A stretch of DNA of 12,499 nucleotides from Bacillota bacterium (GCA_021802375.1 JAKAAL010000047.1:1-12499), one strand, 5' to 3'; shown: positions 1-7,521, counted from the stretch's first letter. The notes: generated from the letters alone by a model not told the origin. Made by a program: numbers and translations.

Positions 1-116
1 AATCATGGGATATGAGAAAGCGGCCCGCAAAGAGCACCGTCCCCGGTGCAGGCACGCCAAGAAGAATGGGCGTTATAAGGCGAACACACATTGCAATAGG
101 GAAGAAAGGATGATCC
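1..116 (+). other. Upstream edge: leader or end of an unseen gene
   Basis: No gene can be assigned with confidence here. One frame (from base 3) is open from the window edge to a TGA at 111-113, three bases before the next start, and could be the basic C-terminus of an upstream gene, but it uses many AGA, AGG, CGA and ATA codons unlike the neighbours. A second frame has better codons but runs on 110 bases into the next gene, which is unlikely. A perfect 6-bp hairpin (GCACCG, loop TCCC, CGGTGC) lies at 34-49 without a T tract. A GAAGAAAGGA ribosome-binding site at 101-110 serves the gene at 117. Confidence 0.3.
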
Positions 117-407
117 ATGATGCATCATGTTATCTATTTGGCCACAGCCGCGACCACCAATGTGGGCGCGACAAAGGCCGGCCAAGCCATTTCCAGTTTG
201 ATGGGCTCCGCGGGCACGTGGATTAGCGGTTTAGGTATTACCGGCGGAGGGCTCATGATAGCCTACCATGCTCTCATGCGCAATCTGTCGGGAGGCGATG
301 GCGCCACGGACGCGCATCATCTCCAAGCGATGAAAAAGGTGATTGTCGGCACCGCCATTGTGGCTGGTGCGGGGGGGATCGCCCATTTTGCCGGCGGGCT
401 GTTTTAA
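117..407 (+). CDS. Small two-helix pilin-like (VirB2/TrbC-type) T4SS protein
   Basis: A 96-residue protein with two hydrophobic segments (about residues 32-54 and 75-95). They are separated by a polar loop with a Gly-Gly-Asp-Gly stretch, His-His and Lys73-Lys74, and followed by a Gly-rich C-terminus. VirB2/TrbC pilins have this size and hairpin topology, and the gene stands directly before a VirB6/TrbL-like gene. The N-terminus (residues 1-30) is only weakly hydrophobic, so a cleaved signal peptide is not obvious. The start at 117 has a GAAGAAAGGA site six bases upstream. The pilin role is inferred from topology and position; there is no diagnostic motif. It could instead be another small membrane component of the channel. 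Confidence 0.5.
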   Translation: MMHHVIYLATAATTNVGATKAGQAISSLMGSAGTWISGLGITGGGLMIAYHALMRNLSGGDGATDAHHLQAMKKVIVGTAIVAGAGGIAHFAGGLF

Positions 408-419
408 GCAGGAGAGGGC

Positions 420-438
420 GGCCGGGTATTCCCCGGCC
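420..438 (+). repeat. GC-rich intercistronic hairpin
   Basis: GGCCGGG (420-426) pairs perfectly with CCCGGCC (432-438) around a five-base loop. No T tract follows, so it is not a classical terminator. It lies between the pilin-like gene and the VirB6-like gene. It could block 3' exonucleases and raise the relative amount of upstream pilin mRNA, or cause partial termination. That role is inference. Confidence 0.5.
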
Positions 439-470
439 TCATCCCCTCAGGGAAGGAGGTGGCAGCGGCA

Positions 471-1487
471 ATGGGGAATCTGATGATGACGGGCATCCAG
501 GTGGTGCTGACGAACATTGTGGGGGGCATGCTGGAGATTGTGGGGATTATCGCCCAAGCCATCGGCGGCCTGGCCATCGCCCAGACGCATCTGCCCTGGA
601 TCCACGGATTGCAAACGGACCTTTTGGCGGTGGTGTGGACGCTTTTGGGGGTACGTGTCGCCTATGAAGCGTTAACGCGCTATATTCTATGGAATGAAGG
701 TACGGCGGATCTCGATGGCACCGCCCTCTGGAAAGGGATTCTCCGCACCATGATCTATGTGGCCTTAGCGGGCGTTTTGGCCACGACGGTCTTTCAATGG
801 GGGCTGGACCTCGGTACGATGGTCATGGCGGCGCCCATGACCGGGGCGGTGGGACAGCTGCATACGGTGAGTGCTGACATCGCTACCTTGCCGTCAGCGG
901 TCATCGGGTTCAATTTAGCCGCGTTGCTGGCTCTGGTGGGCGGCGTCGTCGCGCTCTTGGTCATCTTATTCCAGATGGCCATCCGGTCGGCTGAACTCAT
1001 CTACTACGTCCTCGCGGGGCCATTTTTGGCCTTAGGCCAACTGAACCTCGATGGGGGGACCTGGACGGCTTGGTGGCAAGGTTTGATTGTGTTATCTTTA
1101 GCACAAGCGTGGCAGCTACTCGCTTTAAAAGGCATGATCGGTACCACGCAATTCATTACCTCCCAAGCCGCCGGGTCGACCCTGAGCGCCGTGCTTCACC
1201 ATGGCGGGGCGACGGCCATCATAGTGGGGTTGCCGCTAGCCGACGGCCGCATGGTCGTGATGATGTTGCTGTCGCTGCTGCTGATGATTGGCTGGCTCAT
1301 TGTCGGCATCCGGGGACCCCATATTCTGCAACAATGGGCGTATCGTTCGGGCATGGGCTCAGGCATGATTTCGTTCGGAGGCTTCGCTAGTCGTCCGTTT
1401 TTCCAAGGGGCGCAAAACCTATGGGCAGGTGCTGCGAGTGGTACTCGTCTGGGTACGTGGCTGAAGATCACACCGGGAGGTGATTAA
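471..1487 (+). CDS. VirB6/TrbL-like polytopic conjugation channel protein
   Basis: A 338-residue integral membrane protein with roughly six or seven hydrophobic segments: about residues 8-35, 48-62, 88-110, 140-170 (long and very hydrophobic), 178-192, 200-220 and 255-280. A polar, Gly-rich C-terminal tail of about 45 residues follows. Size, topology and position between a pilin-like gene and PrgI/VirB4-like genes fit the VirB6/TrbL family, which forms the inner-membrane part of the secretion channel. A GTG at 459 is in frame but overlaps the AAGGAGG site (453-459), so ATG 471, ten or eleven bases downstream, is the better start. The stop overlaps the ribosome-binding region of the next gene. 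The assignment rests on topology and context because this family is poorly conserved. Confidence 0.65.
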   Translation: MGNLMMTGIQVVLTNIVGGMLEIVGIIAQAIGGLAIAQTHLPWIHGLQTDLLAVVWTLLGVRVAYEALTRYILWNEGTADLDGTALWKGILRTMIYVALAGVLATTVFQWGLDLGTMVMAAPMTGAVGQLHTVSADIATLPSAVIGFNLAALLALVGGVVALLVILFQMAIRSAELIYYVLAGPFLALGQLNLDGGTWTAWWQGLIVLSLAQAWQLLALKGMIGTTQFITSQAAGSTLSAVLHHGGATAIIVGLPLADGRMVVMMLLSLLLMIGWLIVGIRGPHILQQWAYRSGMGSGMISFGGFASRPFFQGAQNLWAGAASGTRLGTWLKITPGGD

Positions 1488-1488
1488 C

Positions 1489-1863
1489 ATGCCAGCAAAT
1501 CCGAGCCGCTTTCTCATATCCCATGATTGGGATCCCAAAACCCCCTTGCGAGAGTGGTGTACCTGTCCTCATTGCCTAGTCGTGTGGACGCATAAAGAAA
1601 CGATGCACGACAAAGCCGATTGGGAGTGGGCCAAAGCGCATTATTCCGAACCCACTACCTGTTCGGAGTGTCACACTATCTCTGTGCCCATTCGTAAAGA
1701 CGAGCGCAAAAGCCTCCCTTTTCGTATGCGTAATGAGAAACGCCGTATTATCAGCGGTCCCGAACCCGATTCCGAGTCCCCTCCTGTTGAGACGGCGGAA
1801 CCGCCGTCGGTCCGGCGCGCCCCCTGGTGGTCACGCAAATCCCGAGAGGAGCGTGACCTCTAA
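1489..1863 (+). CDS. Small zinc-ribbon protein within the T4SS operon
   Basis: A 124-residue hydrophilic protein. Two Cys pairs, C26-x2-C29 and C58-x2-C61 (with an extra C24 and H62 nearby), about 29 residues apart, form a probable zinc ribbon. The intervening part is rich in Trp, His and Lys. The C-terminal third is disordered-looking, with acidic and Pro-rich stretches followed by Arg/Trp. No membrane segment is seen. The start at 1489 follows GGGAGG (1475-1480) by eight bases, and the stop overlaps the next ATG (TAATG), so it is translationally coupled to the PrgI-like gene. I do not recognise a family. A cytoplasmic adaptor or DNA-contacting factor is possible, but unproven. Confidence 0.75.
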   Translation: MPANPSRFLISHDWDPKTPLREWCTCPHCLVVWTHKETMHDKADWEWAKAHYSEPTTCSECHTISVPIRKDERKSLPFRMRNEKRRIISGPEPDSESPPVETAEPPSVRRAPWWSRKSREERDL

Positions 1864-2192
1864 TGGCAGAGGATCCGGCTAAACGGTATTTGATTCCCAC
1901 GCCCATTCGGCGCGGCTATGAGTTTTTTTCAGGATGGGGCATACCCGAGGTGGCCGTGGCGCTGGCGGGTTTTCTAGTGGGCAGCGTCTGGTTTCTTCTT
2001 GGGGGGCTTGTTGAGATGTCAGTGGCCTTGCGCCTAGTAGGCTTTGTGGCCCTGTTGGCCATCGGGGCCTTCTTGGCGTTGCCGCCGCCCCAGGGCGACC
2101 CGCTTTACCGTCGGATTGTTGCCGGCTGGCGCTTCACCCATACTCCCCACCGCTACCGGTATGACTGGGGCCGTTCCGATTGGGATGATTAA
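1863..2192 (+). CDS. PrgI/VirB3-like T4SS membrane protein
   Basis: A 109-residue protein with a short cytoplasmic N-terminus (Pro12, Arg16, Arg17), two membrane helices (about 30-50 and 56-73), and a C-terminal cytoplasmic tail ending in aromatic and Asp residues. The second helix is followed by a Pro-Pro-Pro-Gln-Gly-Asp stretch and a basic aromatic segment. This is the layout of PrgI/TcpE/VirB3-type proteins, which sit beside VirB4 and dock it to the membrane. Its start overlaps the stop of the zinc-ribbon gene, and the VirB4-type genes follow after a structured 215-base gap. The family assignment is by topology and gene order; confidence is moderate. Confidence 0.6.
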   Translation: MAEDPAKRYLIPTPIRRGYEFFSGWGIPEVAVALAGFLVGSVWFLLGGLVEMSVALRLVGFVALLAIGAFLALPPPQGDPLYRRIVAGWRFTHTPHRYRYDWGRSDWDD

Positions 2193-2211
2193 TCCACCAC
2201 CATGATCGCTC

Positions 2212-2238
2212 AGCCCGGATCCCTAAGGGACCCGGGCT
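2212..2238 (+). terminator. Strong hairpin after the PrgI-like gene
   Basis: AGCCCGG (2212-2218) pairs with CCGGGCT (2232-2238). After one mismatch, four more pairs close a TAA loop (TCCC/GGGA). Only CTTGTAT follows, so the T tract is poor. It probably works as a weak terminator or an mRNA 3' end-protecting structure 20 bases after the stop at 2192. Confidence 0.5.
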
Positions 2239-2320
2239 CTTGTATGGCCCGCCATCATAAACAACCATCCCCGTGCTAACCCATCAGCATATTCCGCCTG
2301 ACCGCGGGTGCGCAGGATTC

Positions 2321-2365
2321 GCCTCTCTAGGTCCTTTCCCTCAGGCCATCCCGAGAGGCTTTTTT
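2321..2365 (+). terminator. Terminator-like hairpin in the leader of the VirB4 genes
   Basis: GCCTCTC (2321-2327) pairs with GAGAGGC (2353-2359), followed by six T residues (2360-2365). The loop is 25 bases. The structure lies only about 45 bases before the start of the VirB4 N-domain gene, on its coding strand, and a smaller imperfect hairpin (about 2297-2316) precedes it. Either it ends the upstream transcript with a promoter hidden between it and 2408, or it acts as an attenuator in a leader. The gap 2193-2407 has no supportable gene and no clear -35/-10 pair. Confidence 0.5.
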
Positions 2366-2407
2366 CGCGTGTCTGCGATTTCTGTCTGATAAAAGGAGCT
2401 GACGACC

Positions 2408-3103
2408 ATGGCTTTACGCAAGTTGCATGTCCCCTTCAAGTCCGCGGCAGCGGAGCACCGTGCGGAGTCTAAGAACTCTTCCTCCGTAAACGCTCCCCGC
2501 CACGGCGTCCCGGCGGCCATGGCGGCCCAGGACTGGCTGCCGCTGCAAGATTTGCACGATGGGTGTTTGGTTCGCCCCGATGGCGCTGTCGTGGCCGGCA
2601 TCCAGATTGCCCCTTACAGTTTGTCTTTGAAATCAGCTCGCGAGCAAAGCCAGGCCATTGCGGGTCTGTGGGCCGCCTTAAATGGTCTCACCGTTCCGTG
2701 GCAATGGCTGTCCATGTACCGCCCTGTCGACTTGGATCACTATCTCACGACCTTAGATGCGCAGCTGGCGACAACCGATGGGCGCCGGCGCATGGTCCTC
2801 CGTGACTATATTCACTGGGTCAGTCAGATGGTCCGGGCGGGTGAAACGGTGGAACGGAAATATTATTTGCTCTGCACCCGCACCGGTCCGGATGCGGTGA
2901 ACGATCACCACGCGGCACTGCGCACGCTGGAGACAAACCTGGGCCGGATTCGTGGGTTGCAGGCCACGATGATGGATGATGCGGCGTGGCGCGAACTCCT
3001 GTTTCTGACCTTTCATGCCAGTCAGGCTGCAGTCGAAACCGTGCCCGACGGCTTCGCCCGTCTGGCGCCCCTCTATCACACCCATCCCGCCGAGGAGGCT
3101 TAA
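2408..3103 (+). CDS. VirB4 N-terminal-domain protein (split VirB4, first part)
   Basis: A 231-residue soluble protein. After a low-complexity first 40 residues comes a region (about 41-155) with the pattern of VirB4/TraC N-terminal domains in Gram-positive conjugation systems: an acidic/aromatic lead-in, 'DGAVVAGIQIAP', a 'SLKSAREQSQAI' helix, then a hydrophobic strand (WQWLSMYRPVD) and a long helix ending near a 'KYYLLC' strand. There is no Walker A or B motif. AAAGGAG (2391-2397) precedes the ATG by about ten bases. The stop overlaps the ATPase gene that follows, so the two are probably made in equal amounts and assembled together. The match is from remembered family pattern, not a search. 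Together the two proteins (231 + 606 residues) are about the length of one ordinary VirB4. Confidence 0.6.
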   Translation: MALRKLHVPFKSAAAEHRAESKNSSSVNAPRHGVPAAMAAQDWLPLQDLHDGCLVRPDGAVVAGIQIAPYSLSLKSAREQSQAIAGLWAALNGLTVPWQWLSMYRPVDLDHYLTTLDAQLATTDGRRRMVLRDYIHWVSQMVRAGETVERKYYLLCTRTGPDAVNDHHAALRTLETNLGRIRGLQATMMDDAAWRELLFLTFHASQAAVETVPDGFARLAPLYHTHPAEEA

Positions 3104-3105
3104 TG

Positions 3106-4926
3106 ATGTCAAAAATGCGTGCGGTGGAGAGCCGTTATCCCACTAATGCTCTGAAAAATATCTTTGCCCCCGCCGCCCTCGATTTCGGACCGCAACAGAT
3201 TCGCATTGCGGATCAGTGGGCTAAAGTGTATGCCATTCAAGCCTTTCCGCCCGCCGTAGAGGCAGGCTGGCTGACGGCGGCCGCCAATTTGCCGGGGGTC
3301 ACGCTCAGTTTGCACGCTCTGCCGGAAGATCCCCTCACGATTGTGCAAGACCTCAATCGCCGCATGGGACAATTGGCCGGGCAGCTGGCCGTGTCCAAAG
3401 GAGGACCCTTGCAGGCGCAGCGGCTGGAACGCCAGATCCAGGATGCTCAGATGCTTCTCCATCAGATTGATGCCGAACAGCAAAGTGTGTTTCGCGTCGG
3501 GGTCTTTTTGGTGGTGACGGCCCCCGATTCTTCCACCGGGGAACGTTTGGCTCGGCGGCTGGAGGCGTCTCTGGCCGCCCAAGGGATGCGGGCCCGCCCC
3601 TTGGTGTTCTTGCAGGAGGAGGGTTTGCGGGCGGCGGGCCCCTGGGGTCTCTTTGATACGTCCCTCCAAGGGCGAGCTCCGCAGACCTGGCCTGTTTCGA
3701 CCATCGCCTCTGCGTGGCCTTTTGGATCCGGCGGTATTAACCACGGCGCGGGCATTGTGCTGGGGCATGAACTGGATCAGCACGCCGTGGGGGAGCTTGT
3801 GCTGCTCGACCGCTGGAATCCTCCGCCGGAGACTGGGATTAACAACAAAAACGTCAACCTCCTCAGCCCTCCGGGCGGAGGAAAGACTTTCGCCGCCATT
3901 GTGATGCTGCTGCGCGAATGGGCTTTGGGAGCGAAAATTTATATCCTCGACCCGGAAAAGCGAGAATACCAACATGTGTGTCGCGGTGTGGGGGGCGACT
4001 GGCTGAATGCTGGCGGTGGTCTCACACGCATTAATCCCTTTCAACCCCCAGCAATGAAGACGATGGATGAGCACGTCGGCCTCAGCCCGCTGGCTGCTCA
4101 CACCCAGTGGCTCCAAACGTTCCTTCATCTGCTGATGCCCGGTCTTACGCCCATGGAGCAAGCGCTGTTGGCGGGGGCAGTGCGTGAAACCTACGAAGCC
4201 GCCAGCATTCCGATGGCCGTGGACCCAACGACCATTCCGAACACCGAGTGGCCGCACATCGCCCACTTGTACGCCGTCTGTCAACGCCATGCCGAGACAG
4301 AGGGGTTATCGGAGTGGAAAACATTAGTCGCCCTGTTGCAGGAGGCGGCCGTGGGCGCCCTGGCCCCTTTGTGGGCGGGCCCCAGCACCGTGCGTGTTGA
4401 CGCGACCGCTGATTTCGTGGTTGCCGACCTCATGGACCTTCAGACGGCCCCGCATGCGGTTAAGCGGGCCCAATATTTCAATGTCTTGGGCTACTTCTGG
4501 AATCTCATCCGCCGCGACAAGAGCGAGAGGAAAATCCTCGTCGCGGACGAAGCATGGATGCTCATTGATCCCCAAAATCCGGACACCCTGCGTTTCCTCA
4601 AAGAGGTGGCCAAGGTCATCCGCGGGTATAACGGCAGCTTGATGGTAGCGACCCAGAATGTGTTTGACTTTCTCGCGCCAGCTGTGCAGGCGGATGGTGA
4701 GCCGGTTTTAACCAGTGCCGCCATCAACCTGCTGCTACGGCAAGATCAAAAAAACCTCGACTATCTGATTCACTTGTTCCATTTATCCGACGCGGAGCAA
4801 GACAAGCTTCTCAATGCCCACCGGGGCGAAGGCCTGCTCATCGCGGGCAACCAGAGGACATGGATCAAGGTCGAGGGTGCCCCGCATGAAATGGCGTTTA
4901 TGCCGCCGGATCGCCCCGACAAATAG
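3106..4926 (+). CDS. virB4: VirB4-type conjugation ATPase (ATPase part)
   Basis: A 606-residue ATPase that powers assembly and transport in the type IV secretion machine at the inner face of the membrane. Residues 1-200 form an N-terminal region with a coiled-coil-like segment (about 85-130), followed by the usual VirB4 lead-in to the motor ('LPF'-like WPFGSGG, GIVLGHELD, NNKNVNLL). Walker A is SPPGGGKT with Lys260, in which Ser replaces the usual first Gly. Walker B is ILVADEAWMLI with Asp481 and Glu482, and a downstream ATQN motif matches the family's sensor region. The start has two choices, ATG 3103 (overlapping the previous stop) and ATG 3106; GGAGG at 3094-3098 fits 3106 better. The N-terminal VirB4 domain seems to be supplied by the preceding gene. 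Confidence 0.88.
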   Translation: MSKMRAVESRYPTNALKNIFAPAALDFGPQQIRIADQWAKVYAIQAFPPAVEAGWLTAAANLPGVTLSLHALPEDPLTIVQDLNRRMGQLAGQLAVSKGGPLQAQRLERQIQDAQMLLHQIDAEQQSVFRVGVFLVVTAPDSSTGERLARRLEASLAAQGMRARPLVFLQEEGLRAAGPWGLFDTSLQGRAPQTWPVSTIASAWPFGSGGINHGAGIVLGHELDQHAVGELVLLDRWNPPPETGINNKNVNLLSPPGGGKTFAAIVMLLREWALGAKIYILDPEKREYQHVCRGVGGDWLNAGGGLTRINPFQPPAMKTMDEHVGLSPLAAHTQWLQTFLHLLMPGLTPMEQALLAGAVRETYEAASIPMAVDPTTIPNTEWPHIAHLYAVCQRHAETEGLSEWKTLVALLQEAAVGALAPLWAGPSTVRVDATADFVVADLMDLQTAPHAVKRAQYFNVLGYFWNLIRRDKSERKILVADEAWMLIDPQNPDTLRFLKEVAKVIRGYNGSLMVATQNVFDFLAPAVQADGEPVLTSAAINLLLRQDQKNLDYLIHLFHLSDAEQDKLLNAHRGEGLLIAGNQRTWIKVEGAPHEMAFMPPDRPDK

Positions 4927-4976
4927 CGCATGGTTCCCGCGCCCTCGACCCCTCCGGGCCGGGGGCCTTTCACGTC

Positions 4977-5000
4977 GGGCGGTCCCCAAAGGGGCCGCCC
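4977..5000 (+). terminator. Hairpin after the VirB4 gene
   Basis: GGGCGG (4977-4982) and CCCC (4984-4987) pair with GGGG (4991-4994) and CCGCCC (4995-5000) around an AAA loop, with T4983 bulged. It is a ten-pair GC stem with only TT after it. It may be a weak terminator or mRNA-stabilising structure between VirB4 and the cell-wall enzyme gene. Confidence 0.45.
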
Positions 5001-5057
5001 TTACCATACCACAGGGACTTGGATTCAGGTCCCAAGGGAAGGGAGACTCGTCACCAC

Positions 5058-6665
5058 ATGAGCCAACACGATCCCATAGATCGCCTTGAGCACCTCGCCC
5101 AGCAAGAAGGACAGCGGCGCCTGGTGTGGTGGGGCTTAGGTGCAGGTCTGGGTTGTCTCGGCCCGCTGTTTGTCGTTCTCGTGGCCGTTCTTGCGGGCGT
5201 GGTGCTGTTGGCGGGTGCGGGCCATTGGTTGAGCGGTCTTTTTGGGCCGTCACCGCCCGAGATCGCGACCCCTACAAGCCGCCCTGCCGAATGGCTTCAA
5301 GCCGCCACAGCGGATGCGGAAGCCCAGGGGATTCCCAACACGCTGGCTCTGGCCGTGATTAATCAAGCCAGCGACGGGCAGGTTTTTGGCGATCGGTGGT
5401 ATTGCAGCAATGGGTACACTACGGGCGAGGCCTGCCATATTGCCAATGCGCACACCCATCACGTGGGCATCGGCTACGGGCTGATGGGCCTGGACGGTAA
5501 GGACATCCCTCGCCCTGGCAATCAGCATTGGCACAGTGTCGCATGGAATCTCCAAGAGGGGATCGGACAACTCGCCATGGCTCTCCGAGGACAATCTTAC
5601 TGGGCAAGCGCCCTCCAAGACTTTCACGCCACGGTGCAGGCCCCGCCCGGATGGTCGGACTCCGAAAACTATGCTCAGACCATCGAAGGCCTCGTGGGTC
5701 GCTATGACGCAGGCCCCACACTGGGGGCATGGGCGCTCGCGCCGTGGAGCCACAACACCGGGCACTTTGAAGACCCGGGTCAGACGTCCGAGTGGGTGTT
5801 TGTGATTGGCGCCGCTCCCACAGGCGCTCCGTTCAGCCATGCCTGGCGGCCACCGACCGTGACCGTGACGTTTAATCCGAAAACTGGCAAATCCGCACGC
5901 ACCGTGCAGCAGCACATCCTCTCGGGGCATGCTTTAGCACTGCCAGTCCTCGTAGTCGGCACGCTCAAAAACGGCCACCGGGTGACGTTCGATCTGTCCA
6001 CGGAGAATCCGAACATCCCCGTCTGGGGAGGCGGTACCGTGTTTGGTGCTCGGGTCCCACTGTCGGGGCCTAATGCTCTAACCGCTATAACGGCCTATTG
6101 GTCGACCCACGGCCTTAGCGACACCATCCAATGGCCAGAACAATCCGCCAGCACGGTTTCCACCGTGGCCCATGTGCCGCCTACTCAGGCGGTGCGGGAA
6201 TGGTGGCCAGCGATCCAGATGGCCAGTCAAAAAACCGGCACGCCCGCTATATGGATTGCCGCCGAAATGATTAACGAAGACAGCTCGGGTCTGCCGAACG
6301 CGGGGCCAAACGGTCTCGCCGGGGCCTACGGATTGATGCAGCTTGAACCGCGCACAGCGCAAAATTTGCCGGGGTACTATCCCGGGGCCCGGCAAAATCC
6401 CCAGGAAAACCTGATTCTTGGCGCGGAATTGCTAAGGGCCAACTATGCCATTTGGCACTCCTGGCGGTTAGCGTCTGCGGCGTATTATGGCGGTCTGGGC
6501 CATATGGAAGCCGATGGCGTATATCCTGGCATCACATGGGCGCAGGCTGCCCCCAAACTCGCGACGGTACCGGATCCCACGAACGGCAACACGCTGACCA
6601 TGGCAGAGTACGCCAACAACATTGCGGCGAGCAGCCAAACGGTCGCGGCCATGAAAAACAAATAA
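5058..6665 (+). CDS. Membrane-anchored lytic transglycosylase with a second, degenerate SLT-like domain (VirB1-like)
   Basis: A 535-residue cell-wall enzyme, probably opening peptidoglycan for the conjugation channel. It has a short cytoplasmic N-terminus, a long hydrophobic anchor (about 24-56), then an outside part. The C-terminal domain (about 385-510) is a soluble-lytic-transglycosylase fold: catalytic Glu407 in MINEDSSG, GAYGLMQ at 422-428, and the later ELLRANY and SAAYYGG helices. An earlier region (about 82-205) looks like a second copy: VINQASDG (Gln103 where Glu407 stands) and GYGLMGL at 139-145, with a Cys-containing insert between. A beta-rich linker of about 180 residues joins the two. 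ATG 5058 follows GGGAG (5041-5045) by 12 bases; a TTG at 5019 is in frame but less likely. That the C-terminal domain is active is inferred from its motifs. Confidence 0.85.
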   Translation: MSQHDPIDRLEHLAQQEGQRRLVWWGLGAGLGCLGPLFVVLVAVLAGVVLLAGAGHWLSGLFGPSPPEIATPTSRPAEWLQAATADAEAQGIPNTLALAVINQASDGQVFGDRWYCSNGYTTGEACHIANAHTHHVGIGYGLMGLDGKDIPRPGNQHWHSVAWNLQEGIGQLAMALRGQSYWASALQDFHATVQAPPGWSDSENYAQTIEGLVGRYDAGPTLGAWALAPWSHNTGHFEDPGQTSEWVFVIGAAPTGAPFSHAWRPPTVTVTFNPKTGKSARTVQQHILSGHALALPVLVVGTLKNGHRVTFDLSTENPNIPVWGGGTVFGARVPLSGPNALTAITAYWSTHGLSDTIQWPEQSASTVSTVAHVPPTQAVREWWPAIQMASQKTGTPAIWIAAEMINEDSSGLPNAGPNGLAGAYGLMQLEPRTAQNLPGYYPGARQNPQENLILGAELLRANYAIWHSWRLASAAYYGGLGHMEADGVYPGITWAQAAPKLATVPDPTNGNTLTMAEYANNIAASSQTVAAMKNK

Positions 6666-6683
6666 CGAAAAGAGGCATGTTCG

Positions 6684-7475
6684 ATGACCACAAAATACGC
6701 GTTGGTCCTCGCAGTCGGTGTAATGGCGATAGGCGGCGTTCTTTGGGTTGTACTCCATTCCCGGTCGACACCCACGCGGGCGGCCCGCGGCATCCCCCAT
6801 TCGACCACGCACAACCCAATGGCGCGCAAGACTATGAAAACCGCCGCCGCTCCCCCCACCGCCGTATCATCCTTACCCCCAGTTCCTGTTCTGCTACAGA
6901 GTGGGTCGGCGCGCGGGTCCGCTATCACAAGCTATGAGGCTATCAGTCACAATGCGGCACCGCCCGTGACAAATCCGATTCTTACCGCACCCGTCCCCTG
7001 GCAAACCGGGGCGACTTGGGCCGTGGTGCCGGAGGTGGTAAAGGAAACACTCTGGTTCGGAGAGCAGAAGACGCCCGGCGGGCCGTGGACATGGATCCCG
7101 TCCACGCTGCCCGGCGCGTTATCGCCTCAATTGCCTCGGCCCGTCTATCAGGCGTTGGCGTGGGCTTACGATCTCCATGTGGGCCAATCCGGGCCGAGCC
7201 TTGGCGGCACGGTGTCATGGAATGCCATTACCGGGCAGGTGGGTGAACCGGTAGGCTGGACCCTAGGCAGCTTTTCCTCTCCCCACGGTCATTCTGCACT
7301 GACCCTTACGGTATGGGAGCCTAGTGAGACCGGCGTGTTTACCGGGTTATACGGCATGATCAGCACCTGGACGGCCCAGAATGCGACGACGGGCACGCAG
7401 GCGCTCGATATGATTGTCCCCGATACGCATAGCCTCCAAGCGGTGACGTCTTACGCGTTCAATCGCGGAGCGTAA
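6684..7475 (+). CDS. Single-pass exported protein with Pro/Thr-rich stalk, possible VirB8/TcpC-like T4SS part
   Basis: A 263-residue protein with an N-terminal membrane helix (about 5-25) followed by basic residues. A Pro/Thr/Ala-rich spacer (about 27-100) leads to a compact C-terminal domain (about 105-263) rich in Trp, Thr and Gly. The topology matches VirB8/TcpC, which hold a periplasm-side or wall-side domain on one helix, and the position after the VirB1-like gene fits a channel component. I see no diagnostic motif. AGAGG (6671-6675) precedes the ATG by eight bases, and it lies 18 bases after the previous stop, so co-transcription is likely. It could also be a surface adhesin or a lineage-specific accessory protein. 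Confidence 0.7.
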   Translation: MTTKYALVLAVGVMAIGGVLWVVLHSRSTPTRAARGIPHSTTHNPMARKTMKTAAAPPTAVSSLPPVPVLLQSGSARGSAITSYEAISHNAAPPVTNPILTAPVPWQTGATWAVVPEVVKETLWFGEQKTPGGPWTWIPSTLPGALSPQLPRPVYQALAWAYDLHVGQSGPSLGGTVSWNAITGQVGEPVGWTLGSFSSPHGHSALTLTVWEPSETGVFTGLYGMISTWTAQNATTGTQALDMIVPDTHSLQAVTSYAFNRGA

Positions 7476-7499
7476 AGTCTGGGTCCGCGTCTGATGCTC

Positions 7500-7521
7500 A
7501 GCCTCTGGGTTTTCAGAGGCT
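7500..7521 (+). terminator. Hairpin after the exported-protein gene
   Basis: AGCCTCTG (7500-7507) pairs perfectly with CAGAGGCT (7514-7521) around a GGTTTT loop. No T tract follows, so termination would be weak. The same GCCTCT/AGAGGC stem sequence recurs in the structures at 2321 and 8275. Confidence 0.45.

Noticed and set aside
5..226. A frame from base 5 that overlaps the pilin-like gene by 110 bases
   Set aside because: Such a long overlap is unlikely, and the frame in 117-407 has a good ribosome-binding site and sensible membrane segments.
2299..2365. A T-box-like ACCGCGGGTG followed by a terminator hairpin
   Set aside because: The T-box consensus and specifier stem are absent and the downstream genes are not amino-acid related; the resemblance is only partial.
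3109..4290. A long minus-strand open frame of 393 codons opposite the VirB4 gene
   Set aside because: It is a shadow of the VirB4 coding strand: the + strand protein has Walker motifs, and the minus frame shows no domain and no ribosome-binding site.
4930..5061. A 43-codon reading frame between VirB4 and the transglycosylase, ending in an ATGA overlap with the latter
   Set aside because: It has no ribosome-binding site, contains the strong 4977-5000 hairpin, and is rich in Pro, Gly and Arg as expected of random GC-rich frames.
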